This document shows positions 35,301 to 43,945 of a DNA stretch of 64,000 bases, piece after piece. The stretch is from Effrenium voratum (lineage: Eukaryota > Sar > Dinophyceae > Suessiales > Symbiodiniaceae). Location of the stretch: positions 516,001-580,000 of the forward strand of contig CAUJNA010002979.1 of NCBI GenBank assembly GCA_963377175.1, read 5' to 3'. The position numbers were made by a program, and so were the translations under genes. The notes below the pieces were generated by a model. It was not told the origin of the DNA. It made no database searches and saw only the letters and a program-made list of their open reading frames with translations. How positions within the stretch are numbered: position 1 is the stretch's first letter; each line of letters begins with the position of its first letter.

Positions 35301-38300
35301 TGGTGGTTTTAGAGGCTACCCTTTTCAGATTAGTTGAACAGGAAGCTGAAAGGAACGTACATGTCCGGTCAACTTGTTTACATACCTGTGTGATGGTGCC
35401 TAGCGCATGCAGGGCATGCAGACGGCGCAAATGTACCAAGAGCGGCTAGAAGAGAGCACTGTATGAAGTCACTGAGCATGAAAGAGCGCGATTTTAGGCC
35501 TGGCAGAAGAATAAAGGATCGGAGATTGGCTTAGCAATTTGCTCAACCCGAGATTTCGCGTGGTGGAAGGCCAGGTTCTGCATTTGAGAAGTTCTGCGTT
35601 TGAAACCTCATCGCTGGAGGAAATGCAAACGTGAGTCCAGACATCGTCACGGAAAAGTGTTCTGGAATGTTCCCCCATTCTTTCCAGGGATCCTTTTTTA
35701 GAGGGGAAACATCTGATGTTGGAAACCTTGCTTTAAAAGAAAGATAAAAACGCGGTCTTTGACCAATCAGCGTGGTGGTTTCCAATTCTCAGTTGTCCAA
35801 AGCCAACCTTTCAACCTTTTGGTTTCCCCCCTTTTGGTCCATTTTTAGTAAAGGTCCCCAAAAGGTTTAGCCAAATGGTTTAACCAAATGGTTAGACCAA
35901 AAGGTTAAACCAAAAGGTTAAACCAAAAGGTAAACCAAAAGGTAAACCAAAAGGTAAACCAAAAGGTAAACCAAAAGGTTAGACCAAAAGGTTAAACCAA
36001 AAGGCAAACCAAAAGACAACTGAAACTTTTTTCCCGGGTCTTTTGGGCAACTGAGACTTCGCTGGCGGCTTTTGCAGGCGGAGCCCACCTTCGTTCTGGA
36101 GGCTGTGACGTGGAGCCCTGCGGCGCTCGGCTACGCAGCAGCTGACGCTCGGGAGATTGGGCAGGTCTCGGGTTCCCTTGACTCCGAAGTGTGCCCATGT
36201 GGCTGTGGGCGTTTTTGTTTTTGTTTTTCCCCGACTTGGTGCCTTTGCTCTGTGGTTTCAAAGGGAAAACACAAGGAAGCCCACCATTTTTTGGGGGGCT
36301 CCCCGTTTTCACAGCCATGTGCCTTTGCAATTGGTTGACCACTTGCCCCGGCGCACGGCCTAGGACCTGCTAGAGGATAAGGGATTCCTGCTGGCCGCGG
36401 TGGCCAGGCATCCTGCCTGCCTGGCACAGGTGCCGCAGGAGCCCGGCTTCGTGCTGGAGGAGGGGTGTCAAGCCCCTGCTGAGTTTGGGGACTGTTTGAA
36501 GCACCAGCCTCACCCCCCCGCGGTTGTGAAACACGAAAGAGCAATAAGCTGCAATTTTGGGGGGTCCCCCACTCCCCCCCACCCCAGGGACGGGGATTGT
36601 TTGGGGTGTTGCTGGTGACGTGTAGTTGAATGGCGGTGGGGCGCTCTGGATACTTCTGCAACGGTGAGTTCATTCATGGTGTGGACAGGTTCAACACCTT
36701 GTAGTTTCTATTTTGGCCAGAGTATGTTGTGTTTTGAGTATTTCTCCTTTGTGTTCTTTAGGTGCATGTGTCAGGCTGCCGTGGTATTTGTTGATGTTTG
36801 ATGCCCTTGCGTGCGTGTGGTGGGTTGTTGGGTTGTATTGGCCCTTCCCGCTGATCCTGTGTGTGTGTGTGTGCGTTGCCTGCGGCGCTGCCAGCGGTTT
36901 TCTTCAACGTATCCTTATTTGGCGCTTTGGTTGGGTGCCTTCAAACAGGGACTATGTTGAGTCCCTTCACCTAAAACCATGTTCCCCCATGTGTGCCGCT
37001 TGGTAAAATTATATACATTTATGCTATGACTTTGTTTGCCGGTTTGGGGATGTGTCAGTTGGGGCCAGGTCCCTTGCTAAAACCAGCTTCTGGGTTTTGC
37101 TGCTTTATAGGTGAGACAACGAAGATGGGCAACATCGTAGCAAGACCAATCACCACTTCCAACACAATTCAATTTGTCCATTCGAGACGTGACCTCAAAA
37201 GCTCATCCCCGTCTCCAAAGTCATACAGGAGCTGCCTTCTGCAAAGCAGCGGCTTCTTGTTGCAACGCGACATTCGCTCTAAGATTCCGAATGCTCAATC
37301 ACCCGAAAACCTGAGCCAATATGTTTTTTGTTTCTGCGTCTCAACTCGTAAAGTATGCGATGTTGCGGGCAGGGTGTACGGTTGAGTCATCTAGTGCAAT
37401 GTTTGTCCATGTCGGCAAGTCGGCAGGGTTTGACAAAGCTGTGTTGCCGGATGCTGTTTCTTGGCTCACCATGGGCTTACGATTGCTCGGCAACGTAGTT
37501 TTGACGTCATACTGTCCATAGTCCGTTGAAGTCATCATTACCCTCCCATGCCAAGATGGCATTCAGCATGGGGGCGTTGCACCACATCTCGAGCCCTGAG
37601 GCGCTGAAAGTGAATGGAGCCGCGCTTGGCTTCGTGAGCAAGTCCCTCCTCACGGACAGAGAGGGCGCAAAAATGGCTCACAGACCGGACATTCATGGAG
37701 GGCATTTGGCAGATTGTTGTCGGGATAGTTTAGGATTTCCTTGGCATGTTAACGCGGGCCGCAACTGTTCAATCACAAGGCTGTTTTATACAATAATAGA
37801 ATATACTACAATACCAGCACAGCAGTGTGCGGTGTGAAGATCAGTAGGCTTCAGGAATTTTGCATCGTATGGTGCGTTGTGTTTCAAGGTTCAGCTGCTC
37901 GCTTACTAGTTTCATTCATCATTTGTTCACAAAGCCCAAAGGGAAGTTCAATTTGGACAAGTGAGATTCTCATCCCCAAAGGTTCAAAATGTGCGTTGTT
38001 AGATGTTGCCCATTACACTGTGCACCGGGCCATGGGGACAACAAAAGTGTAGGGACAGTGCAAAGTTTAAAACATGTTCGTTGCCACGCCAAAGGTATTG
38101 CGTGACACTGCTTGTTTGCACGTGGTGTACCAAGTTTCTGGAGGGACGGCACTGAGTAAAAAATCGCATTGCGTGTTGGATTAAGCATGTTTGCGGGCTG
38201 TTGGCCGTCAGTCCGCAACCCAAACTGTGTTGCAAGCTGCTAAGCTGTCAATGATTTTCCTGCTCCTTTTCTGAATTTGTGCTTCAGGCATCCGCAAGTC

Positions 38301-41300
38301 GGCATGCCACTTAGACTGCTCAGCTATGACTCGTGTTTCGGAAATGCCTGCGCCCAAGTAGCATGCCCAAATTGGCCACAAAGCTCGGCCAATTGCTGTG
38401 AACTCTGCCAGCCAGTCAGCACTTGCTTTGCAGGATTTCTTGAGCATCACACTCGGCCGCATAGAACGTTTGCCGCAATATGGTCCATTGCAAGCGTTAC
38501 CAGGAGATACAGCAACACCCCATTGGAAGCCCCCCCCTCCAAAGGGAAGCCGCGTTTTGAGCCACATGACGTGGCTTCAGGAGAAGACCTTTGCCATGCA
38601 GGCGTTGGCGGCAGCCGGCCGCGAGGCTTTGGGCAAGATGGCGGAGGCCGGAGCCGGGGAAGGCCGGTCAAGACCTTGCAGCCGGAATGACCTTGCTGGT
38701 GCGATAGGCAGGGAATGAGTTGGAATGATCCCCATAAACCATCCAACTGGTGGTTTCATTTAGGGGAATGCCCAGGTTCATTCCCTCATTCCCTACCGAG
38801 CACCAGCAAGTGACTGACTTTGCGCTCTAAGGACCCTCTTCAGTCCAGGTGTCTCTCATGTCAAGATTGGCTTTGATGCATCAACCCTCATCAGCTGTGC
38901 CCCGTAAGCTGCTGGTGTCTTCATTTGCTCAGGCTTGCAGTTGTAGACAATGCACAGTACTCCCTCTCCACTGTGGGGTGTTTTGTCCTTCGCGGCCTTT
39001 CTGGGGACCGCACGTGTCAGAGCGGAAGTTCCAACCCTGGCGTGGATGAAACACGCACGCCATTGGCCAGGAAACATGGGAAGGCAATAGCTTGTGACAG
39101 GGTTCCAAGCCAATTTGAAGCATGGATCATCTTATCATAATCGGGGGAAGCAGTCGGGGTGTCAGCTGCTCAGCACAACTCTATGATTGCGATTCTCCTT
39201 GCTTTTCGCCGTTGGTAGACTTCCAGGACACATGACATGCTGAACAGGGGCATAAGCCACAATGACTGTTCTTGTGCTACGCGTTCGCCTCCCCCACAGT
39301 CAATATCCCCACGCAAACATTCGGGGCATGTGCAGTTCACTGCTCCACGCGACATGCTATCCTGAATGGGGGTAGCAGCCCCTCATAGCGATTTGTATGC
39401 GTCCATTTCTATGGGCGCATTGGCCTGCTGGCCAGTTTCGTCGTGCGTTTAGCTGATACAGGCGTTGGTCTTGCGCTTGAGGACTTCTGGCAAGAGCGGC
39501 ATTTCGCCCTCGCCGCCTTGCGCTGCGATGAGGGCTCCATTGGCCGAGTGCCAAAGAAATTTTGGACAGACCGAGAGTTTGTGCTGGAAGCCTCCCGCTT
39601 CCAGCCGGCCGTCTTGAACATGGTGGAGCCAGAGTGGTTGAAGGACCAAATCGTTTTCAGAGAGTCAGCTCAGCTTTTTTTCTGAAAAGTGCACAGGATG
39701 CACAGGCCATGCGCAAGCGCACTGGAACAGCATACATGAGATGATGTTTTGTAGTAAAGTTTATAGACATCGGCAATGTCCAAAAACACTCCAGGATTCC
39801 AATGAGTGTGTTTCCCAAGGTCAGTAGAATTCCTATCGCCCCACCCGGAGGAGCAGAAGTTTATCTTGAAGGCCCTGCAGAGGAATGCCTGCTGCATTCG
39901 CTTCGTCTCTGAGGACTTGTTCCAAAATCGGAGCTTCCTCTTGCAGGCCATGGAGGCGAATGGCTCGGTGCTGAAGCATTTGCCGGAGGTGGTCCGGGGA
40001 GATGGCAGCCTGGTCTTGGCGGCCGTTCCGCAGAGCGGCTTTATCCTGGGATTCGCTGCAGACGAGCTGCGCTTCAGTAAGGACTTCATCTTGCAAGCCG
40101 TCAAAGTGAACGGCTACTCGCTGTTGGGCACTCCCGATCCGCTGAGAGCAGACCGTGACATCGTGCTGGCAGCTGTCAAGCAGAACGGGCTTTGTCTTGA
40201 GTATGCAGCGCCGGAGCTGAGGGCAGACACGACCATCGATCCTGGGATGTTAAGTGGTGTCAGCCTGGGCCAATCCCCTTTGTCCCCAACTGGCTCGGAA
40301 GGCCCCTACTCCTCTCGTGCCGGCATAACAGGCCCCCAACTGAGTGGATGCAGAACAGGCTGTAGATAGGATGTTTCGGAGGTGATTGGGTTAGGATCCA
40401 AGTTGTGCCCTACATCAACGATTCCTCGAACATCAGGTTGACAAACGTTTGTGTCCGAACCAATTGGACCTCCCCAGCCACCACTCAGACAACTCATTCG
40501 TCGAGCTCCCTTTCAATCCCAGCTTGGGCGGAAATTCCAGGTTTGAGATGTCCTCTTCAGATCAAATGGTCAAATTCATTTCGTATGGAAGATGTCAGAT
40601 GCTGAGATGAATTGGGATGGATGAATCGCTTCCTCCTAATTTTGCAGCCCCTCAAATGATAACTATGTCCGTCTGAGGGCGATAACGGGGTCGGCTCCGC
40701 CCCGGCCCTCATCTAAAAGGGGGCCTGCCGTTTGTGGGGCACAAGAACCGTCAGTCAAATCGCAGATTAAGTAGGAATTCAAATGAAATCCTCCAAGGCA
40801 TGTTTGTTGGGCTTGACACTTCATAGTTGAAGTTCGCAGTCGAAATCGCAACTCAATGTATTAGTTTACACGCATAATTTAGATTGATTCTTCGAGAGCC
40901 CCCTAATATGAGTGCAGTTTGGGTTGAGAGAAATTTGGTGGTTACAATTAGTGAATAACTATTGCCAAATCGTTGTCTAGGATTGGGGATTCGGTGCGGA
41001 AAAGCTGTTGGGGCAAATTGCTGAGTCATTTGCAGTGGGCTATCTTGGCCAGTTAGCTGAGGCACTGGCAGCCATCGCAACAGACCCTCAGCCGCTGATG
41101 CACGTAGCTGAACCTCTTTGGTCTGACCAAGACTTCGTGCGTCAGGCAATCCGCATACACGGCTGTGCCATGCGTCACGCGGAGGCTTTGATCTTATCAT
41201 TAGTTTTGAATGACTTTCGTGCATTTGACCTTTTCCTTGTACGCCGGGATCGGCTAATTTGGACCAAATCCTTGGGAGGTGGCAGGCATGTGTTTGTTGA

Positions 41301-41947
41301 AAAGGGGTTCAACTTTGAAGCTGGGGGTCAGAAGCTGCTCGAAGCCAGGGTTAGAGGATAGCCAGACTTTTGGTTCAATCTTTTCAGCTAGTTGCTTCAT
41401 TTGGCCACCCTTGCAAGCTGTCAGTTGCCACGAATCCACCCAGAAAGAGTTAGAAGCTGAGTCGCAGAGCCAAGGATGAGCAGCTAAGAAGGAATCGTGG
41501 CTTCATGCTTTCCTCCTGCGAACTGAACCCGGAAACCATTTGCTATGCTCACTCTGACCTGCAAAGCGAGCGGGGCTTCCTCATCGAATGCTTGGCCATC
41601 AATCCAAATGCTTTGCACTTCGTGCCTGCCGCTATGCGCATCGACGTGGCCTTTGCGGCCGCGGCAAAGGCACACGTGACGCCGGAAGAAGGGGCACGGC
41701 TGCCATCCCCGTCATGGTGAGGAAAAAGATGGCGAGAGCCACGGGCTCGGCGGGTTTGTACCATCTCAGTTGTTCAAAGCGAATCGACCTCTTGCCCTTT
41801 TGGGTTCCCATGTTGGTCCATATTTCGTGATGGTCCCAAAAGGTTGACCATGTTAGCCTTTTATTTCTGGGTCCTTTCGGCAACTGAGTCACTGCTCCCG
41901 CATGGATCTGCCGTTTCAGCCTGACAGGTGCAGAGCCACTCGCTTAA
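28198..41947 (+). CDS. Ubiquitin-like / DUF4116 repeat protein (about 17 exons)
   Basis: A ubiquitin-like N-terminus is followed by a long series of DUF4116 repeats (consensus VLxAVxxNGxALxYAAxELRxDRE, Pfam PF13475). This architecture is expanded in dinoflagellates and has no known biochemical function. Exons I place: 28198-28290, 28964-28983, 29221-about 29370, 31476-about 31535, 32593-32689, 33590-33671, 34634-about 34713, 35152-35255, 36078-about 36144, 36364-36459, 37601-about 37654, 38581-about 38635, about 39462-39660, about 39822-40235, 40981-about 41200, about 41506-41715, 41920-41947. Where phase can be tested (exons 1-3, 5-7, 8-9, 10-11) it closes only with GC or GA donors. The stop is tentative. 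Introns carry six short TIR elements. The start codon is the first Met of the ubiquitin-like fold, with no further in-frame signal visible. The protein is probably soluble, and the repeats should form a helical solenoid. Confidence 0.82.
29400..29642. mobile_element. Degenerate TIR element related to the CTTGCTGGTGC family
   Basis: The left end (GGGTGCGAGAGGTAGGGAATGA) and right end (CTCATTTTCTGCTGAGAACCAGCAAG) resemble the two ends of the 38692-38810 element (GGTGCGATAGGCAGGGAATGA and CTCATTCCC...GCACCAGCAAG). It lies directly after exon 3 of the DUF4116 gene. The ends are diverged and no target duplication is clear. Confidence 0.45.
29650..31470. other. Long intron 3 of the DUF4116 gene
   Basis: No DUF4116 exon was found. 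A plus-strand frame at 30993-31289 is open for 98 codons and looks moderately protein-like (VSKLRDTPELLEACERCP). It lacks a family match, and its relation to the host gene is unknown. Confidence 0.35.
31476..38690 (+). CDS. Exons 4-12: one DUF4116 repeat or part of one per exon
   Basis: Readings in order: VLKRDGVALQHATEELR (31476); MVLEAVHRSGFALEFAAEHL (32594); ANGFALARASPRLRGDPEVV (33590); AAFEYAADDLKGDPDFALEV (34636); AMEHIAADLWEDPHFVLRAV (35154); PTFVLEAVTWSPAALGYAAA (36084); DLLEDKGFLLAAVARHPACL (36364); ALKVNGAALGFVSKSLL (37601); EKTFAMQALAAAGREALGKM (38581). Introns cut at many different points of the repeat, so exons do not equal repeat units. Several joins recreate the consensus across the junction, for example 32689/33590 (FVLQAVQ plus ANGFAL) and 33671/34634 (IREEG plus AAFEYA). 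Confidence 0.8.
31577..31623 (+). repeat. Dispersed repeat, copy 2
   Basis: Partner of 11683-11726. It lies just after the exon that starts at 31476. Confidence 0.6.
31918..32095. repeat. CA-rich microsatellite patches
   Basis: (CA)n-like runs at about 31923-31966 and 32078-32095 inside intron 4. A 16-bp word (CATCTTCTAGCTATCA/T) is repeated twice just upstream at about 31759-31790. Confidence 0.85.
32776..32834. repeat. (TA)n / TATG microsatellite
   Basis: About 60 bp of TATATATG units in the intron between the 32593-32689 and 33590-33671 exons. Confidence 0.95.
35788..36055. mobile_element. TIR element, CTCAGTTG family, copy 1
   Basis: 268 bp. Ends are CTCAGTTGTCCAAAG and CTTTTGGGCAACTGAG (inverted, two mismatches). 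Inner words CCTTTTGGTTTCCC, TTGGTCCAT and GGTCCCCAAAAGG are shared with the copy at 41765. The middle (about 35871-36012) is an array of about 12-bp AAACCAAAAGGT units. It lies in the intron before exon 36078, ending 22 bp upstream of that exon. No clean target duplication is visible. Confidence 0.8.
36201..36316. mobile_element. TIR element, GGCTGTGG family, copy 2
   Basis: 116 bp with ends GGCTGTGGGCGTTTT and GTTTTCACAGCC. ATGT flanks it on both sides (36197-36200 and 36317-36320). It sits inside the roughly 220-bp intron between the DUF4116 exons at 36078 and 36364, so the element makes up about half of that intron. Confidence 0.75.
36502..36617. mobile_element. TIR element, CACCAGC ends
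   Basis: 116 bp with ends CACCAGCCTCACCCC and GGGGTGTTGCTGGTG (13 of 15 paired). The inner part is rich in G and C runs (GGGGGGTCCCCC). It lies in the intron after exon 36364-36459. No target duplication is apparent. Confidence 0.55.
38692..38810. mobile_element. TIR element, CTTGCTGGTGC family, with target duplication
   Basis: 119 bp. CTTGCTGGTGC at the left pairs with GCACCAGCAAG at the right, and a second inverted pair (AGGGAATGAG / CTCATTCCCT) lies just inside. TGAC is duplicated at 38688-38691 and 38811-38814. It lies in the intron following the exon at 38581. It could fold into a long hairpin. Confidence 0.8.
38815..39460. other. Intron sequence of the DUF4116 gene
   Basis: No exon or repeat was recognised between the element at 38692 and the exon starting near 39462. 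Confidence 0.4.
39462..41720 (+). CDS. Exons 13-16: densest DUF4116 block
   Basis: About 39462-39660 gives FWQERHFALAALRCDEGSI and FWTDREFVLEASRFQPAVL. The largest exon (about 39822-40235) holds about five repeats in a row, including EEQKFILKALQRNACCI, NRSFLLQAMEANGSVLKHL, SLVLAAVPQSGFILGFAADE, KDFILQAVKVNGYSL and RDIVLAAVKQNGLCLEYAAP. 40981-about 41200 gives MHVAEPLWSDQDFVRQAI. About 41506-41715 gives RGFLIECLAINPNALHFVP then an Ala-rich end. The last of these probably stops at a GT donor (ATG/GTGAGG, 41716). If so, a short terminal exon (41920-41947) ends in LTGAEPLA and a TAA. Confidence 0.85.
40240..40975. other. Intron 14 of the DUF4116 gene
   Basis: About 740 bp without an exon. It carries GC-rich palindromic-looking patches (for example around 40685-40735) but no clear TIR element. 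Confidence 0.4.
41765..41888. mobile_element. TIR element, CTCAGTTG family, copy 2
   Basis: 124 bp. Ends are CTCAGTTGTTCAAAG and CTTTCGGCAACTGAG. Inner words CCTTTTGGGTTCCC, TTGGTCCAT and GGTCCCAAAAGGTT are shared with copy 1. It lies in the putative last intron of the DUF4116 gene, 31 bp before the acceptor at 41919. Confidence 0.8.
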
Positions 41948-42420
41948 GACCCATGAGCGAGACCCGAACGCAAGAGAACACTGTGCATGAGGATCAAGCC
42001 CCTCCTTCCAAATTCCGCGCACCAGTCCCACCTTTTGCGCTACCTTAAGCTGCAATTCTACCCAAGTTTTTCCTCAAGCTCGAAGGACAATGAGGAGGGA
42101 CTTGAGACCTTTGCAAGGCTGTTGTCCGATACTTGACTTCAAACACAGCGTATCAAAACACATGAAACGTGTTGATTGGCAGTTGGGTCGTTGGAATTTG
42201 TTGGCTTGGAATACATTATGCATCCTGTTTCAAGTCCGTGCAACTCATTCCACCTTCACAATCGCAACGCGGCAACGCCGCGCCAACTTTGCAGACAGCC
42301 ACTTGACAGCGGCAAGTTGACAATCAAGTTGGGCGTTTGAGGTGCACTTGACCGTTTGAGTGGCGATAGAATTTCGGACCAAGCCATTGCAGTTTTGAGG
42401 CTCTGGGGGTCTCGGGTTGC

Positions 42421-43177
42421 ATGTTGCAGATGGAGTTTGCTATGTTCGCATGGGTCTTGCTGGCGAGCCCCATCTTGGGAAGCTCAATGGCTCCCATCTG
42501 CCACGGATTCGGAGGCATCGGAGATGGGTGCGCCGCAGCCAAACCTGGAGATTCGGGCAAAAGCAGCGGAATCTCACTGGGCGACACCACCTTGGCAGTG
42601 AAAGTGAGTGTAGCTTGCCTCTCAGGTGACCTTTTTTGGCTCATGGAAAAAATGTTAAAGAATGCACAATGTTATCTAACATGCTGATGTTCTGGTTGCC
42701 GGGTGCATGTGGTGAAGATTTTTTAGCACGGCCTAGGTACCCGGATGCTTTTCAAAGCCGTGCTGGCTACGCAACATCAGGGTTGGAGTGGACAGCAGCA
42801 ACTCGGTAAGCAGCTCTGCGAAAGTTGGTGTCTACCTGTCTGATGGAAGGCTGGTGGCCTATTCTCAAGACATTCAGGTGCCTACATCTTTTCCAGCTGA
42901 TCAATGGCTGTCGTTTCCATTCCAGGGCTACATGGAGTTGCATACCACTTCCGACCAGGACTACGTGTGGCTTGTGGTCAACACGGCCGACAGCGTGAAC
43001 CTGACCTACGAGAAGGCCTCGGCTGATGAGGCGACCAGAACCGTCTCTGAGCTTTTTGCATCCGCATTTGTGGCGGTGCGCATTTGGGATGCAGAACCTG
43101 GCCACAGTCAGTGGGAGGGATCCTTCCGCAACTTGAGGATGCAAGTGGACGTGGGGGACGTGCCCGTTCGATTGTAG
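42421..43177 (+). CDS. Short secreted paralogue with one beta-sandwich domain (copy A)
   Basis: Two exons, 42421-42605 and 42781-43177, give 193 residues. Exon 1 starts with a signal-peptide-like stretch (MLQMEFAMFAWVLLASPILG) then APICHGFGGIG. Exon 2 is a beta-rich domain (AKVGVYLSDGRLVAYSQ, DYVWLVVNTADSVNLTYE, TVSELFASAFVAVRIWD) ending VGDVPVRL and TAG. Frame across the intron needs a GA donor (AAAGT/GAGTG); the neighbouring GT would shift it. It is a tandem duplicate of the gene at 43946-46625 but lacks the enzyme and EGF parts. DNA just after the stop (43167-43330) resembles the last 80 bases and 3' flank of the long copy, so the difference is an internal deletion. It could still give a secreted binding protein or be a pseudogene. 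Confidence 0.7.
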
Positions 43178-43179
43178 CG

Positions 43180-43940
43180 GCTGCATCCTCCGTACTTAGG
43201 GCGGTTGCGGTCATTTCGGTCTGGCTTTAGTTTTGGCTCTGAGCATGCAGCCAGCTCAGCCGCATGCATAGGGCATAGGTGCTATTTGTAGAGGTTTCAG
43301 TAACAAGCACTGATTTCCTCTCATGCTAGCTGTCGTGCTGACGTTTGTCTTCGCAAATGAAAACGCGGATTGACTCATTCTTCAAGATGCAGATTAAATG
43401 TCACGAAGCTTTCAGACGGCTGCACCGCGCAGTTGCTGCCATTGCGCAGTGGCACGCGCTTTTCCCCTCGGTCTCATCCGGTCTCATTACTGCCAGTGAG
43501 CAGATCTGAGATTGGCGACCGACTGTTCAACTGCTGCAGGGAAGCTTGAGCTTTTCCAGCCTTGCAGTAGCCTTGTAAACAAAATCGGCATAGCTCACTT
43601 CGCGTTTCAATCGGATTGCAGAGCAATTCAGGCATAGGCTTGAGTGACCAAAACAATGCGACTGCAGGGGCCTTCATACGCCATGTGCTTGGCATCAGGT
43701 TGCTGAGGTCTTTGATGCAAGTCTGATGCCATTTGAATGATCTTAATGTGTGTTGTTCTTGAATCGTGTACAACTCATGTCACCTTCACAATCGCAATGC
43801 AGCCTTGAGCATGTTTTAAAACAATTGGCAGCTGCAAAATGATGCAGATTGCATCAGGTTTCTCCCATAAAGTTTGAAGTACACATGTGGATGGCAGGGT
43901 TTGGGACCAAGCCATCGCACCTCCAACCCCCCGCAGCCTC
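43180..43940. other. Spacer between the tandem paralogues
   Basis: Contains the residual 3' end of copy A up to about 43330 and then non-coding sequence. From about 43890 similarity to the region upstream of copy A exon 1 begins (GGACCAAGCCAT...). Confidence 0.5.
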
Positions 43941-43945
43941 GGGCG

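Noticed and set aside
35157..35312. Stand-alone 51-codon gene
   Set aside because: It is the DUF4116 exon 35152-35255 read past its GC donor. The phase fits the next exon at 36078.
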